Shown: positions 43,076-51,318 of the stretch, piece after piece
How the letters are laid out: every line of letters starts with the position of its first letter
Position numbering within the stretch: position 1 is the first letter of the stretch
NCBI RefSeq assembly: GCF_021462405.1
Contig: NZ_JAKEDU010000003.1
Location: 62,001 to 126,000 of the forward strand
Source of the DNA: Thermus tengchongensis
GTDB lineage: Bacteria; Deinococcota; Deinococci; Deinococcales; Thermaceae
Direction: 5' to 3'
DNA: 64,000 nt
Notes under the pieces: generated by a model
Databases searched by the model: none
Told to the model about the DNA's origin: nothing
Seen by the model: only the letters and a program-made list of their open reading frames with translations
Position numbers and translations under genes: made by a program

Positions 43076-43176
43076 GCACCCACGGACAAAGGCCGCTCCA
43101 TCGGCCAAAGCCAAAGCGGCTTGCCCATGACCTCTTTGGGGCCCCCGTCGTGGTGCAAGCCACGACGGGGCACTTA
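43073..43176. repeat. 104-bp structured repeat, copy B
   Basis: Exactly 104 bp, bounded by TAAGCACCC (43073-43081) and GGGCACTTA (43168-43176). The left TAA is the mutS2 stop; the right TTA is the stop (TAA) of the convergent thioesterase gene. It is about 84% identical to copy C in the same orientation. The CCCCGTCGTGG stem is conserved and a second stem GCCGCT/AGCGGC is formed where copy C has GTTGC/GCGAC, suggesting compensating changes. Confidence 0.85.
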
Positions 43177-43575
43177 GAAGGAGCGGCCTTCCAGGGCCTC
43201 TATGCGCCCTCGGATGACCGGGGGCAAAGGCGCAGGCCTGCCTCCTTCCAGCCAAACCTGAACCGTCTTGCCCCGGGCGGCCTCCTCCCCCCTGGCCAGG
43301 AGGAGGTACTCCATGTCAAAGCTGCTCCGCCCGATGCGCACCACCCGCACCCCCACCTCCACGGGATCCTCGAGGAGAATGGGCTTCAGGAAATCCACCT
43401 CCGCCCGGGCCAGGATGAAATGCCCCTTCTCCACCCAGTCCCTTTCCAATCTCTGGAAGTAGGCGGCGCGGGCCACCTCAAAGTAGGTGAGGTAGACCGC
43501 GTTGTTCACATGCCCCAGGGCATCCAGGTCGCGGAAGCGTACCTGTATGGGTACGGATACGGGAAAACCCTCCAC
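43174..43575 (-). CDS. Acyl-CoA thioesterase, YbgC/4HBT family
   Basis: A 133-residue hot-dog fold thioesterase. The signature RFRDLDALGHVNNAVYLTYFE contains the catalytic Asp and the HVNN motif of the 4-hydroxybenzoyl-CoA thioesterase/YbgC group. It probably hydrolyses acyl-CoA or acyl-ACP thioesters; substrate is unknown. I take the GTG at 43573-43575, eight bases after TATACT on the minus strand; longer starts reach into the pepF promoter and coding region. Its stop codon comes from repeat copy B. Confidence 0.9.
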   Translation of the reverse strand: MEGFPVSVPIQVRFRDLDALGHVNNAVYLTYFEVARAAYFQRLERDWVEKGHFILARAEVDFLKPILLEDPVEVGVRVVRIGRSSFDMEYLLLARGEEAARGKTVQVWLEGGRPAPLPPVIRGRIEALEGRSF

Positions 43576-43583
43576 GAAGCCAG

Positions 43584-43618
43584 AGTATACCAGGGCTGAC
43601 CCGCGGGTCAGGTATAGT
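43584..43618. promoter_or_regulatory. Divergent leaderless promoters of thioesterase and pepF genes
   Basis: Minus strand TATACT (43584-43589) lies eight bases before the thioesterase GTG, with CTGACC (43606-43611) 16 bp upstream. Plus strand TATAGT (43613-43618) lies six bases before the pepF ATG. The two start codons are only 49 bp apart. Confidence 0.65.
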
Positions 43619-43624
43619 GGGGCC

Positions 43625-45313
43625 ATGGAAACCACGTGGGACCTAACCCCCCTCTTCCCCAGCCTAGAAAGCCCCGAGTTCGGGGCCACTTGGGACGGAG
43701 TGAAGCGGCGCATCGGCCAGCTTAGGGCCTTGGTGGAAGGGGAGGCCCCCCTAGGGGAGGTTCTTTCTGCCCTGGACGCCCTGCAGGAAGAAGCCACCCC
43801 CCTTTGGGCCTACCTCTACGCCCGCTTCACCGCCGACACCACCGACGAGGCCGCTTTGGCCAAGCTCTCCGAGCTGGAGGTGCTCTTTTTGGACTTCCAG
43901 CGCCTCAGGCCCCGCCTCACCCGCTACCTGGCCCTACAGGACCCGGAGGAGGCCGGGCCTTACCGCATCCTGGTGGAGGAGGCCCGGGAGGAAGCCCTGC
44001 ACATGATGCCGGAAGGGGAAGAGGTTCTGGCGGCGGAGCTCTCCCTTTCCGGGCGCCAGGCCTGGTCCAAGCTCCACGAGAACCTCACCAGCCAGATCAC
44101 TGCGGTGGTGGACGGGGAGGAGTTGCCCATCACCCAGGTGCGCAACCTCTACTTCCGCCCCGAGGAGGAGGTGCGCAAGAAGGCCTACGAGGCGGAGCTT
44201 TTGGCCTGGGAGCGCCATGAGGTGCCCCTGGCCTACGCCCTGAACGGGGTGAAGGGGGAAGCGGGGGTCCTGAACCGCAGGCGGGGCTACCGGGACGACC
44301 TCGAGCCCAGCCTGCACCGAAACCGCATCACCCGGAAAGCCCTCATGGCTCTCTTGGAAGCGGTGCGGGAAAACCTTCCCCTCTTCCACCGCTACTACCT
44401 CCTCAAGGCCAAGGCCCTGGGCAAGGAGAGGCTGGACTGGTGGGACCTCTTCGCCCCCATCGGCCAAGGCCGGAAGTGGACCCTGGAGGAGGCCCGGCGC
44501 TTCATCGTGGAAAAGCTCGCCACCCTGGTCCCGAACGCCGCTAAGGTGGCGGAAACCGCATTCCAAGAGCGCTGGATGGATCTCCTGCCCCGCAAGGGCA
44601 AGATCGGCGGGGCTTACTGCATGGGAAGGGGCGGGGGCAAAAGCCTCATCCTGGCCAACTACGAGGAGAGCTTTGAGTCGGTTTCCACCCTGGGCCACGA
44701 GCTGGGCCACGCCTACCACAACTTCGCCCTGGCCCGGGTGCCCGCCAGCCTGCGGGAGGTGCCCATGACCCTGGCGGAGACCGCCAGCATCATGAACGAG
44801 ACCCTGGTGGTGGAGGCAGCCCTTAAGGAAGCCTCCCCGGAAGAGGGAGTTCTGATCCTGGACGCCTACCTCCAGGGGGCGGCCCAGGTGGTGGTGGACA
44901 TCTACAGCCGTTACCTCTTTGAGTCTTGGGTCTTTGAAAGGAGGAAGGCCCGGGAGCTTTCTCCTAGGGAGTTCAAGGAACTCATGCTGAAGGCCCAGAA
45001 GGAGGCCTACGGGGAGGTCCTCGCCACCCATCACCCCTACATGTGGGCGGTGAAGGGGCATTACTACGGCTCCGACTTCTACAACTACCCCTACGCCTTC
45101 GGCCTCCTCTTCGGCTTGGCCGTGTACCAGGAGGCCAAGGAAGACCCAGGCTTCGCCGAGCGGTACGAGGAGCTTTTGGCCTCCTCGGGCATGTACCGGG
45201 CCAAGGAGCTGGCGGCCCGCTACGGCTTTGACCTGGAAAGCCCCGCCTTCTGGCAAAAGGGGTTTGCGGTTTTGGCCGAGAAGGTGGAGGAGCTGGAGAG
45301 GAGGCTTGCCTAA
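43625..45313 (+). CDS. pepF: M3 family oligoendopeptidase
   Basis: A 562-residue M3 metallopeptidase of the oligoendopeptidase F group, degrading short peptides in the cytoplasm. The zinc site HELGHAYHN (HExxH) with the downstream glutamate in ETASIMNETL completes the family pattern, and KIGGAYC and the GSDFYNYPYAFG region match PepF. The ATG at 43625 is six bases after TATAGT; a longer frame upstream would overlap the thioesterase start. Its TAA stop is the first base triplet of repeat copy C. Confidence 0.94.
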   Translation: METTWDLTPLFPSLESPEFGATWDGVKRRIGQLRALVEGEAPLGEVLSALDALQEEATPLWAYLYARFTADTTDEAALAKLSELEVLFLDFQRLRPRLTRYLALQDPEEAGPYRILVEEAREEALHMMPEGEEVLAAELSLSGRQAWSKLHENLTSQITAVVDGEELPITQVRNLYFRPEEEVRKKAYEAELLAWERHEVPLAYALNGVKGEAGVLNRRRGYRDDLEPSLHRNRITRKALMALLEAVRENLPLFHRYYLLKAKALGKERLDWWDLFAPIGQGRKWTLEEARRFIVEKLATLVPNAAKVAETAFQERWMDLLPRKGKIGGAYCMGRGGGKSLILANYEESFESVSTLGHELGHAYHNFALARVPASLREVPMTLAETASIMNETLVVEAALKEASPEEGVLILDAYLQGAAQVVVDIYSRYLFESWVFERRKARELSPREFKELMLKAQKEAYGEVLATHHPYMWAVKGHYYGSDFYNYPYAFGLLFGLAVYQEAKEDPGFAERYEELLASSGMYRAKELAARYGFDLESPAFWQKGFAVLAEKVEELERRLA

Positions 45314-45414
45314 GCACTCGCACGCAAAGGTTGCCCCATCGGTCAAAGCCAAAGCGACGTGCTCGTGGCCTCTTTGGGGCCCCCGTCGTGGCACAAGCCA
45401 CGACGGGGTACTTA
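45311..45414. repeat. 104-bp structured repeat, copy C
   Basis: Exactly 104 bp, from TAAGCACTC (45311-45319) to GGGTACTTA (45406-45414). The left TAA is the pepF stop. On the right there is no convergent gene, so the terminal TTA is unused here. By hand alignment it differs from the reverse complement of copy A at 9 of 104 positions. Confidence 0.85.
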
Positions 45415-45432
45415 GCCCAGCCGGGCACCTTC

Positions 45433-45449
45433 CTGACCTTCCCCTGACC
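45433..45449 (+). promoter_or_regulatory. Direct repeat upstream of arsC
   Basis: CTGACC occurs at 45433-45438 and at 45444-45449 (11 bp apart), within CCTGACCT copies. TAGGTT (45460-45465) six bases before the ATG is a possible -10 box, so one copy may be a -35 element and the pair an operator for an arsenic or metal regulator of the ArsR/SmtB type. Confidence 0.3.
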
Positions 45450-45471
45450 TGGAGAAGGTTAGGTTTATAGG

Positions 45472-45921
45472 ATGCGCCTTTTGGTTCTCTGCACCCACAA
45501 CTCCGCCCGTAGCCAGATGGCGGAGGGCTGGCTCCGGCACTGGGCCAAGGAAATGGGAGTGGACCTCGAGGTCCACTCCGCCGGCACCGAGAAGACCCTC
45601 GTCAAGGAGGAGGCCAAGCGGGTGATGGCCGAGGTGGGGATTGACCTTACGGGGCACTTCTCCAAAACCCTTTTTGAGCTCCCCGATCCCTGGAACTTCC
45701 ACCTGGTCCTCACCGTGTGCGATGCCGCTAAGGAAGCCTGCCCCGCCTACCCCGCCAAGACGGCAAAGCGCCATGTTTCCTTCCCCGACCCCTCGGGAAA
45801 ACCCCTGGAGGAGTGGCGCAGGGTGCGGGACGCCCTCGGGCGCATGGCCCGCCACCTGGTGGAAAACCTGAAAGTGGGGCGCATCCCCACAGACGAGGAA
45901 CTGGAGGAAGCTGCAAGGTAG
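45472..45921 (+). CDS. arsC: Arsenate reductase, thioredoxin-coupled type
   Basis: A 149-residue arsenate reductase of the low-molecular-weight phosphatase type. The catalytic loop CTHNSARS (Cys7, CX5R) and the redox pair Cys83 and Cys90 (VCDAAKEAC) give the three-cysteine relay that is reset by thioredoxin. It reduces As(V) to As(III). No arsenite pump or ArsR gene is adjacent. The start has no Shine-Dalgarno sequence. Confidence 0.92.
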   Translation: MRLLVLCTHNSARSQMAEGWLRHWAKEMGVDLEVHSAGTEKTLVKEEAKRVMAEVGIDLTGHFSKTLFELPDPWNFHLVLTVCDAAKEACPAYPAKTAKRHVSFPDPSGKPLEEWRRVRDALGRMARHLVENLKVGRIPTDEELEEAAR

Positions 45922-45923
45922 CC

Positions 45924-46643
45924 CTATCGGGCCGATCCGGCCTCGAGGTCCCCGATGTGGATGGCCGCCACCCCGAAGGTGAGGAGTTCGTAGCGCACCT
46001 TGAAGCCCGCTTCCTCCATCATGGCCTTTAAGGTTTCCGGCGGGGGAAAGGCCTCCACGCTTTCCGGCAAGTAGCGGTAGGCCCCGAAGCTCCCCGAGAC
46101 CACCCCCCCCAGGAAGGGGAGAAGCCGCTGGAAGTAAACCCGGTAAACCAGGCCAAAGACCCCCCGGGGAGGCGGGGGAAACTCCAGGATGACCAGCCGC
46201 CCCCCCGGGGCCAGGACCCGGCGGAGTTCGAAAAGGGCCTTACGGTAGTCGGCGAAGTTGCGGAAACCGAAGGCGATGGTGATGGCCTCAAAGCTCCCTT
46301 GGGGGAAAGGAAGGGACAGGGCATCGGCTTCCAGAAACTCCACCGCAAGGCCCTGCGCCCGGGCTTTCCTGCGGGCGATCTCCAGCATGGGCAGGGCGAA
46401 GTCCGCCCCCACCACCTGAGCCGTGGGCGCCTTCCTCTTCAACATAAGGGCCAGATCCCCCGTGCCCGTGGCCAGGTCCAGAATGCGCCGGGGATTTTTT
46501 TCCAAAGCCAGGGCCACCGCCCGCCTGCGCCAGCGAAGATCGGCGCCAAAGGAAAGAAGCCGGTTCAAGAGGTCGTAGCGGGGAGCGATCTCCGCAAACA
46601 TGCGCCGCACCCGCTCGGCCTTTTCCCGGGGGGAAACCTCCAC
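45924..46643 (-). CDS. menG: Demethylmenaquinone methyltransferase (UbiE/MenG)
   Basis: A 239-residue SAM-dependent methyltransferase of the UbiE/MenG family, which completes menaquinone; Thermus uses menaquinone-8. The SAM loop ILDLATGTGDLAL, the FAEIAPRYDLLNRLLSFG start and the FGFRNFADYRKAL motif are diagnostic. The GTG start follows TAGACT (46650-46655) by six bases on the minus strand. It converges on arsC with only two bases between the stop codons. The menaquinol made here feeds the bc complex encoded at the right end. Confidence 0.92.
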   Translation of the reverse strand: MEVSPREKAERVRRMFAEIAPRYDLLNRLLSFGADLRWRRRAVALALEKNPRRILDLATGTGDLALMLKRKAPTAQVVGADFALPMLEIARRKARAQGLAVEFLEADALSLPFPQGSFEAITIAFGFRNFADYRKALFELRRVLAPGGRLVILEFPPPPRGVFGLVYRVYFQRLLPFLGGVVSGSFGAYRYLPESVEAFPPPETLKAMMEEAGFKVRYELLTFGVAAIHIGDLEAGSAR

Positions 46644-46649
46644 GAAAGA

Positions 46650-46696
46650 AGTCTAGCACCGCCCGGGGCCGTAGACCTACGGGGCTAGGGTACAAT
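46650..46696. promoter_or_regulatory. Divergent leaderless promoters of menG and permease operon
   Basis: Minus strand TAGACT (46650-46655) is six bases before the menG GTG. Plus strand TACAAT (46691-46696) is seven bases before the GTG at 46704 of the permease gene. Confidence 0.55.
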
Positions 46697-46703
46697 CGTG
46701 GGC

Positions 46704-48536
46704 GTGTGGAAGGACCGTAAGCGCCTGGGAATCCTGGTGGCCCTGGGGGGAGGGGTTCTCCTCCTCCTCTGGTACCTGGCGCCCTGGGCGGTACCCCATC
46801 GCCTTTTTGGCGGCGAAGGCGTGCTTCTAAGCCCCTTCGGCCACCACCTCCCCCAAGGAACCCTGCCCCCGGGTTACCGGGATGGCTGGCTCTCTTGGGT
46901 CTTCTATCCCTCCTTAGCCTGGCTGGCCCTCACCCTGGTCCTAGCCTGGACTCCTAAGCCCGTCCGGAAGCTTTACCTCATGGGGATCCTGGGCCTAGGC
47001 CTCTTCCTCCTCACCCACCTTCTCTTCCAAGCCAGCGTGGCCCTGGTGAACGCGGGTGCGGAAAGGCCCATCCTCAGGCGGTACACCTTGGGGCTTGGCA
47101 GCTACGCCACCTTGGCCTATAGCCTCTACCTCCTCCTCCTGGCGCGGCTTTTCTCCCCTGGGGGGTTGGCCTTCCTGGTGCGCCGCCGGGGGGTGGTGGT
47201 GCCCCTTTTCTCCCTCCTCCTGGCCTCCTTGTTGGGCAGCCTCATCGTGGCGGTGATAAAGAGGGCACCGGGGGAAGCCCAGACCCTAAGGGAAGCCTGG
47301 ATGCTGAAGCTGGACCTCATCACCTACACCTACCAGCTCCTCTATAGCCCCCTGGTGAACCCTTCGGGCTTCCTGCAGAGCCTCCTCCTGGCCACGCCCC
47401 TGATCTTCACCGGCCTCTCGGTGGCCCTGGGCTTCCGCGGGGGGCTTTTCAACATCGGGGCCCCGGGGCAGCTCATACTGGGGGGCATCGCCGCCATGCT
47501 GGTGGGGGTGTACCTGCCAGGGCCCAGGTGGCTGGTCCTGCCCCTGGCCATCCTGGCCGCCGCTTTGGCCGGGGGGCTATGGGGTGCCCTGCCCGGTTGG
47601 CTCAAGGCCCGCTTCGGGGCCCACGAGGTGATCAACACCATCATGCTGAACTACATCGCCGCAAGCCTCTTCCTCTTCCTCATCTCCTCCAACGAGTACA
47701 AGTTCTTCGGCAACACCCTGTACCTGCCCTTCAAGTACCCCGGGTACGAGGCCCGGAGCCACGAGATCCGCCCGGAGGCCCGCATCCCCCACTGGACCGA
47801 GCTGGTGGCCCCAGGGGGGGAGCTTTCCTTTGCCCTGCCCCTGGCCCTCCTCCTGGGGCTTTTAGGCTATTTCCTGGTCCGGAAGAGCCTAGGCCACAAG
47901 GTGCTCTTTGGCCTCCTGGGGGTGGTGGCGGGCTACGTGCTGGGCGGCCTCCTACCAGGGCCCGCGGTGGCCTTCGGCCCCGACCTCACCTCGGTGCGGC
48001 TCAACGGGGCCTTCCTTTTGGCCCTCTTCGCCCTCCTCTTCTTCCACTTCTACGTCTTCCGCACCGTGGGGGGGTATGAGCTTAGGGCCATGGGCCTGGC
48101 CCCCAAGGCGGCGGAGTACGGAGGGGTGCTGGCCGGGCGGAAGATGGTCCTCATCATGTTCCTGGCAGGGGCCTTGGCGGGTCTGGCCGCCACCCACTAC
48201 GTGCTGGGCGGAGGGATTGACGAGTACCGCCTGAAGCAGTCCCTGCCCTACTCCGTGGGCTTTGACGGCATCGCCGTGGCCCTGATGGGCCAGAACACCC
48301 CCTTGGGGGTGGGCCTCGCCGCTTGGCTTTTCGGCATCCTCCTTACAGGGGGATTGCAGGTGAACCTGCAGCTCGGCATCAGCCGGGAACTGGTGGCGGT
48401 GCTTCAGGCCTTGATCGTTCTCTTCATCGCCGCAGGGGGCTTTTTGCCCCGCTACTTCACCGACCCCTTGCGGGCAGCCGAGGTGGAACTTAAGGAAGAA
48501 AGCCGAAAGCGAGAGGAAAGGGAGGAGACCCCATGA
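46704..48536 (+). CDS. Nucleoside-type ABC transporter permease, long form
   Basis: A 610-residue permease of the ribose/branched-chain amino acid superfamily, closest to the BMP/nucleoside (NupP/YufP) type by LIFTGLSVALGFRGGLFNIGAPGQL. Typical partners have about 350-400 residues. This one has an extra N-terminal region of about 200 residues with several hydrophobic helices and an enlarged central part. The GTG at 46704 is used because TACAAT then lies seven bases upstream; a GTG two codons earlier is too close. The second permease overlaps it by four bases. No ATPase or binding protein lies in the window. Confidence 0.88.
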   Translation: MWKDRKRLGILVALGGGVLLLLWYLAPWAVPHRLFGGEGVLLSPFGHHLPQGTLPPGYRDGWLSWVFYPSLAWLALTLVLAWTPKPVRKLYLMGILGLGLFLLTHLLFQASVALVNAGAERPILRRYTLGLGSYATLAYSLYLLLLARLFSPGGLAFLVRRRGVVVPLFSLLLASLLGSLIVAVIKRAPGEAQTLREAWMLKLDLITYTYQLLYSPLVNPSGFLQSLLLATPLIFTGLSVALGFRGGLFNIGAPGQLILGGIAAMLVGVYLPGPRWLVLPLAILAAALAGGLWGALPGWLKARFGAHEVINTIMLNYIAASLFLFLISSNEYKFFGNTLYLPFKYPGYEARSHEIRPEARIPHWTELVAPGGELSFALPLALLLGLLGYFLVRKSLGHKVLFGLLGVVAGYVLGGLLPGPAVAFGPDLTSVRLNGAFLLALFALLFFHFYVFRTVGGYELRAMGLAPKAAEYGGVLAGRKMVLIMFLAGALAGLAATHYVLGGGIDEYRLKQSLPYSVGFDGIAVALMGQNTPLGVGLAAWLFGILLTGGLQVNLQLGISRELVAVLQALIVLFIAAGGFLPRYFTDPLRAAEVELKEESRKREEREETP

Positions 48537-49456
48537 ACCTGGATGCCGCCTTTTGGATCGCCCTCTTCTTCTCCACCCTGCGCCAGACCACGCCCCTCTT
48601 GCTCACCGCCTTGGGGGGGATGTTCTCCGAAAGGAGCGGGGTAGTGAACATCGCCCTCGAGGGCATCATCCTCTTCGGAGCCCTCACCGCCGCGGTGGTG
48701 GTGGAGAGGGTGGAACACACCTTAGGCCCCGGCCCCCATCCCTGGCTTCCCTGGCTTGGGGTCCTAAGCGCCATGCTGGTGGGAGGGCTGGTGGCCCTGG
48801 TGCATGCGGTGGTCTCCATCAAATACCGGGCCGACCAGATCATCAGCGCCACCGCCATCAACCTCCTGGCCCTGGGAGCCCCCAGCCTGGTCCTCACCTA
48901 CTTCTACGGCAACGCCACCAACTCCAAGGAGGTGGCAAACCGCCTGCCCCTTTGGGGGCCCGAGGGTTTTGCCCTTTCCCCCTTGGTCTACCTGGCCTTC
49001 CTCCTGGTGCCCGTGAGCTGGTGGGTCCTCTTTAAAACCCCCTTCGGCCTGCGCCTTAGGGCCGTGGGCGAGCATCCCGAAGCCGCCGACACCCTGGGAA
49101 TCAACGTGTTCCGCATGCGCTACATCGGGGTGGTGCTCTCCGGGGTTTTGGCAGGCCTCGCCGGGGCCTACCTGGCCATCGGCTTCCTCAACCAGTTCGT
49201 GCGGGGCATGTCTGCGGGGATGGGGTTCATCGCCCTAGCGGCCATGATCTTCGGAAAGTGGCACCCCTTGGGCATCCTCTTCGCCACCTTGCTCTTTGGC
49301 TTCGCCAGCGCCCTGGCCATCCAGCTTCAGGGCACAGAGATCCTGCCCGCGGTCTTGGTGCAGGCCTTCCCCTACGTGGTCACCGTTCTGGTGCTGGCGG
49401 GCTTCATGGGCAAGAGCCGACCCCCGGCGGCAGTGGGAAGGCCCTACGAAAAGTGA
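48533..49456 (+). CDS. Nucleoside-type ABC transporter permease (NupQ/YufQ-like)
   Basis: A 307-residue partner permease with about eight or more helices. GGMFSERSGVVNIALEGIILFGAL and the later LRAVGEHPEAADTLGINV (coupling-helix region) match the second permease of BMP-type nucleoside importers. It starts inside the end of the first permease gene (ATGA). Its 3' end overlaps a convergent small gene by 13 bp. ATPase and BMP-type lipoprotein must be encoded elsewhere. Confidence 0.9.
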   Translation: MNLDAAFWIALFFSTLRQTTPLLLTALGGMFSERSGVVNIALEGIILFGALTAAVVVERVEHTLGPGPHPWLPWLGVLSAMLVGGLVALVHAVVSIKYRADQIISATAINLLALGAPSLVLTYFYGNATNSKEVANRLPLWGPEGFALSPLVYLAFLLVPVSWWVLFKTPFGLRLRAVGEHPEAADTLGINVFRMRYIGVVLSGVLAGLAGAYLAIGFLNQFVRGMSAGMGFIALAAMIFGKWHPLGILFATLLFGFASALAIQLQGTEILPAVLVQAFPYVVTVLVLAGFMGKSRPPAAVGRPYEK

Positions 49457-49719
49457 AGGACCCTGACCCATCGCCCCAGGCGGTAGCGGAGGGTGAGGGC
49501 GCTACCGTCATGGAAGCGGAGCTCCACCCGCCCCTTTCCCAAGGCGAAGCCCGCCACCTCCTCCGCCCCTAGACCCTGGGCAAAGTGGGCGAAGCCATCC
49601 GAGCGCAGGTAGAGGAAACCCTCCCCCCCAGGGGTGAGGAGGAAGATCTGGGCCTCGGTGCCCTGGCGGTTCAACACCAGGCGGCGCACCCTTCGGGCGA
49701 AAACCTGGGCCCCACGCAT
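49444..49719 (-). CDS. Small hypothetical protein after ricT-like gene
   Basis: A 91-residue protein with alternating beta-type segments (RRLVLNRQGTEAQIFLL, GFLYLRSDGFAHF, RVELRFHDGSALTLRYRLG), possibly a small beta-rich fold; not recognised. Its ATG is four bases after the stop of the PSP1-domain gene, so it likely belongs to the holB operon. Its 3' end overlaps the nucleoside permease gene by 13 bp. Confidence 0.6.
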   Translation of the reverse strand: MRGAQVFARRVRRLVLNRQGTEAQIFLLTPGGEGFLYLRSDGFAHFAQGLGAEEVAGFALGKGRVELRFHDGSALTLRYRLGRWVRVLHFS

Positions 49720-49723
49720 CCCC

Positions 49724-50512
49724 TCAGGCCAGATCCTCCTTGGACACCTCCACCGCCTTTCCCTCCTCCAGGAGGAGCTCCACCGTCCCCTTCAAGGGAT
49801 TCACCTTCTGCACCTTGCCGCAGACCCCCCCCTTGGTGCAGACCCGGGCATTCCTCCGGGGAAGCTCCGCCAAAAGTTCCTGGTACACGGGATGCTCGTA
49901 AGCCAGGCAGCAAAGGAGCCGTCCGCAAGGACCCGAGATCTTCTCAGGGTTCAGGGGCAGCTGCTGGTCCCGGGCCAGCTTGATGGAGACCTGGGCGAAG
50001 CCCTGGAGCCAGGTGGAGCAGCAGGACTCCATCCCGCAGGCCCCCAGGGTGCCCAGGTAGGCGGCCTCCTCCCGGGGGCCTTCAGCCAAAAACTCCACCC
50101 GGGCCCCGAACCGCTCGGAAAGCTCCCGGGTAAAGCGCTTGAGGTTCACCCGCTCCTCCGCGGCGTAGTGCACGGAAAGGTGTCGGCCATCCAGGGTGAA
50201 GTCGCACCCCAGGACCTTGGCCCTCACCCCCTCTTCCTGAAGGCGGGCCCGCAGGTAAAAGGCGGCCTCCTCCGCCTTGGCCCGGAGCCTCGAGGCCAGG
50301 TCCAGATCCTCCTTGGTGGCCAGGCGCACCACCTCTCCGGCCTCCTTCTCCTTGCGGGGCGGGGTGCGCACCTTGCCCATCTCCAGGCCCCGGCTGGTGC
50401 GCACCACCACATACGCCTCCAGGGGTGGGGGATCCCCTTGGAAGCGGAAATAGCGCAGGACGGGGGTGCGGGCTTTGCGCAGATCGGCGTGCAGACGAAC
50501 GCCCACGGTCAT
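49724..50512 (-). CDS. PSP1-domain protein (RicT/YaaT-like)
   Basis: A 262-residue PSP1 C-terminal domain protein of the YaaT/RicT type. Conserved cysteines are seen in LGACGMESCC, SGPCGRLLCC and ARVCTKGGVC; in Bacillus subtilis RicT these bind Fe-S clusters and the protein acts in the Ric complex on RNA processing and phosphorelay. The order holB then this gene is the same as in Bacillus (holB-yaaT). Its ATG overlaps the holB stop (ATGA). Partners RicA and RicF were not seen. Confidence 0.9.
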   Translation of the reverse strand: MTVGVRLHADLRKARTPVLRYFRFQGDPPPLEAYVVVRTSRGLEMGKVRTPPRKEKEAGEVVRLATKEDLDLASRLRAKAEEAAFYLRARLQEEGVRAKVLGCDFTLDGRHLSVHYAAEERVNLKRFTRELSERFGARVEFLAEGPREEAAYLGTLGACGMESCCSTWLQGFAQVSIKLARDQQLPLNPEKISGPCGRLLCCLAYEHPVYQELLAELPRRNARVCTKGGVCGKVQKVNPLKGTVELLLEEGKAVEVSKEDLA

Positions 50513-51318
50513 GTTTCCAAGTCTAAGGCCAATCGGGCTAGGACGAGGTCCGGGCTCACATACCGCTCCAGGGCTTCCCGGGCAGCCTCGAGGGCTAGAA
50601 GCGCCTGCGGGCGGTGGCGGAAGGCAGCATAAAGCGCGAAAATCCCTTCCTCGTCCGCGAAGAGCTCCTTCAGGAGGGTAAACCGCCGCCAGGAGGAGGC
50701 GCCACCCACCTCCCTGGCCTTCTCCATGCGGGCGCGAAAGGCAGTGGGGTCGGCCAGGGCCCTCAGGAGCCGGCCTGGAGCCCCGCCGGCGTAAGCCAGA
50801 AGCTCCGGGTCCTGGGTCAAGGAGCGAAGCCGCTCCTCTGGCACCGGGGCAAAGGCCACCTCCAGGGCCCGGCTGGCCAAGGTGGGAAGCAGGGTGGCAC
50901 GGCTTGGGGCGATGAGGACGATGCGCCCGTAGGAGGGGGGTTCCTCCAGAAGCTTCAAAAGGGCGTTGGCCGCCGCCTCGGTAAGGAGGTGGGCGGCATC
51001 CAGGACGGCCACCTTGACCCGCTCCCGGGGGTGGGTGGCGAACCAGTCGAAAAGGGGTTCCACCTCCTCGAGGCGGATCTCCACCCGCCCCTTCAAACCC
51101 CGCTCTGGCGGACCTATCTCCAAAAGGTCTGGATGCTCCCCCAAGGCGGGGGGAGGAAACCCCCGGTTCAGTCCCCAGGCATACCAGCGGGCCACCAGGC
51201 GCCTCCCCACCCCTTCCGGCCCCGAGAAGAGCAAGGTGGAGGCCCCAAGCCGGGGCAGGAGCTCCAAGACGGCCTCATGGCCGATTATTCCCCAAGGGTC
51301 AGGCGGGTGTAGAGCCAT
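50509..51318 (-). CDS. holB: DNA polymerase III subunit delta' (clamp loader)
   Basis: A 269-residue delta' subunit that holds the clamp loader together. The P-loop is degenerate (GPEGVGRR, no Lys-Thr), as expected for the non-ATP-binding delta'. The zinc-binding cysteines of E. coli delta' are absent, as in Thermus homologues. The AANALLKLLEEPP helix and the SRA sensor (TLASRALEV) fit. The ATG at 51316-51318 gives the typical Thermus start MALHP and overlaps the phosphoesterase gene by 34 bp. Confidence 0.95.
   Translation of the reverse strand: MALHPPDPWGIIGHEAVLELLPRLGASTLLFSGPEGVGRRLVARWYAWGLNRGFPPPALGEHPDLLEIGPPERGLKGRVEIRLEEVEPLFDWFATHPRERVKVAVLDAAHLLTEAAANALLKLLEEPPSYGRIVLIAPSRATLLPTLASRALEVAFAPVPEERLRSLTQDPELLAYAGGAPGRLLRALADPTAFRARMEKAREVGGASSWRRFTLLKELFADEEGIFALYAAFRHRPQALLALEAAREALERYVSPDLVLARLALDLET

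Noticed and set aside
45412-45855. Minus-strand reading frame opposite arsC ending at the repeat copy C stop
   Set aside because: It lies wholly antisense to arsC and has low-complexity, shadow-like composition. It would have made copy C match A and B, but there is no support for it as a gene.
51120-51260. Missing Walker lysine and zinc cysteines in holB as damage
   Set aside because: Delta' normally lacks ATP binding, and Thermus delta' lacks the zinc module, so this is the expected form.
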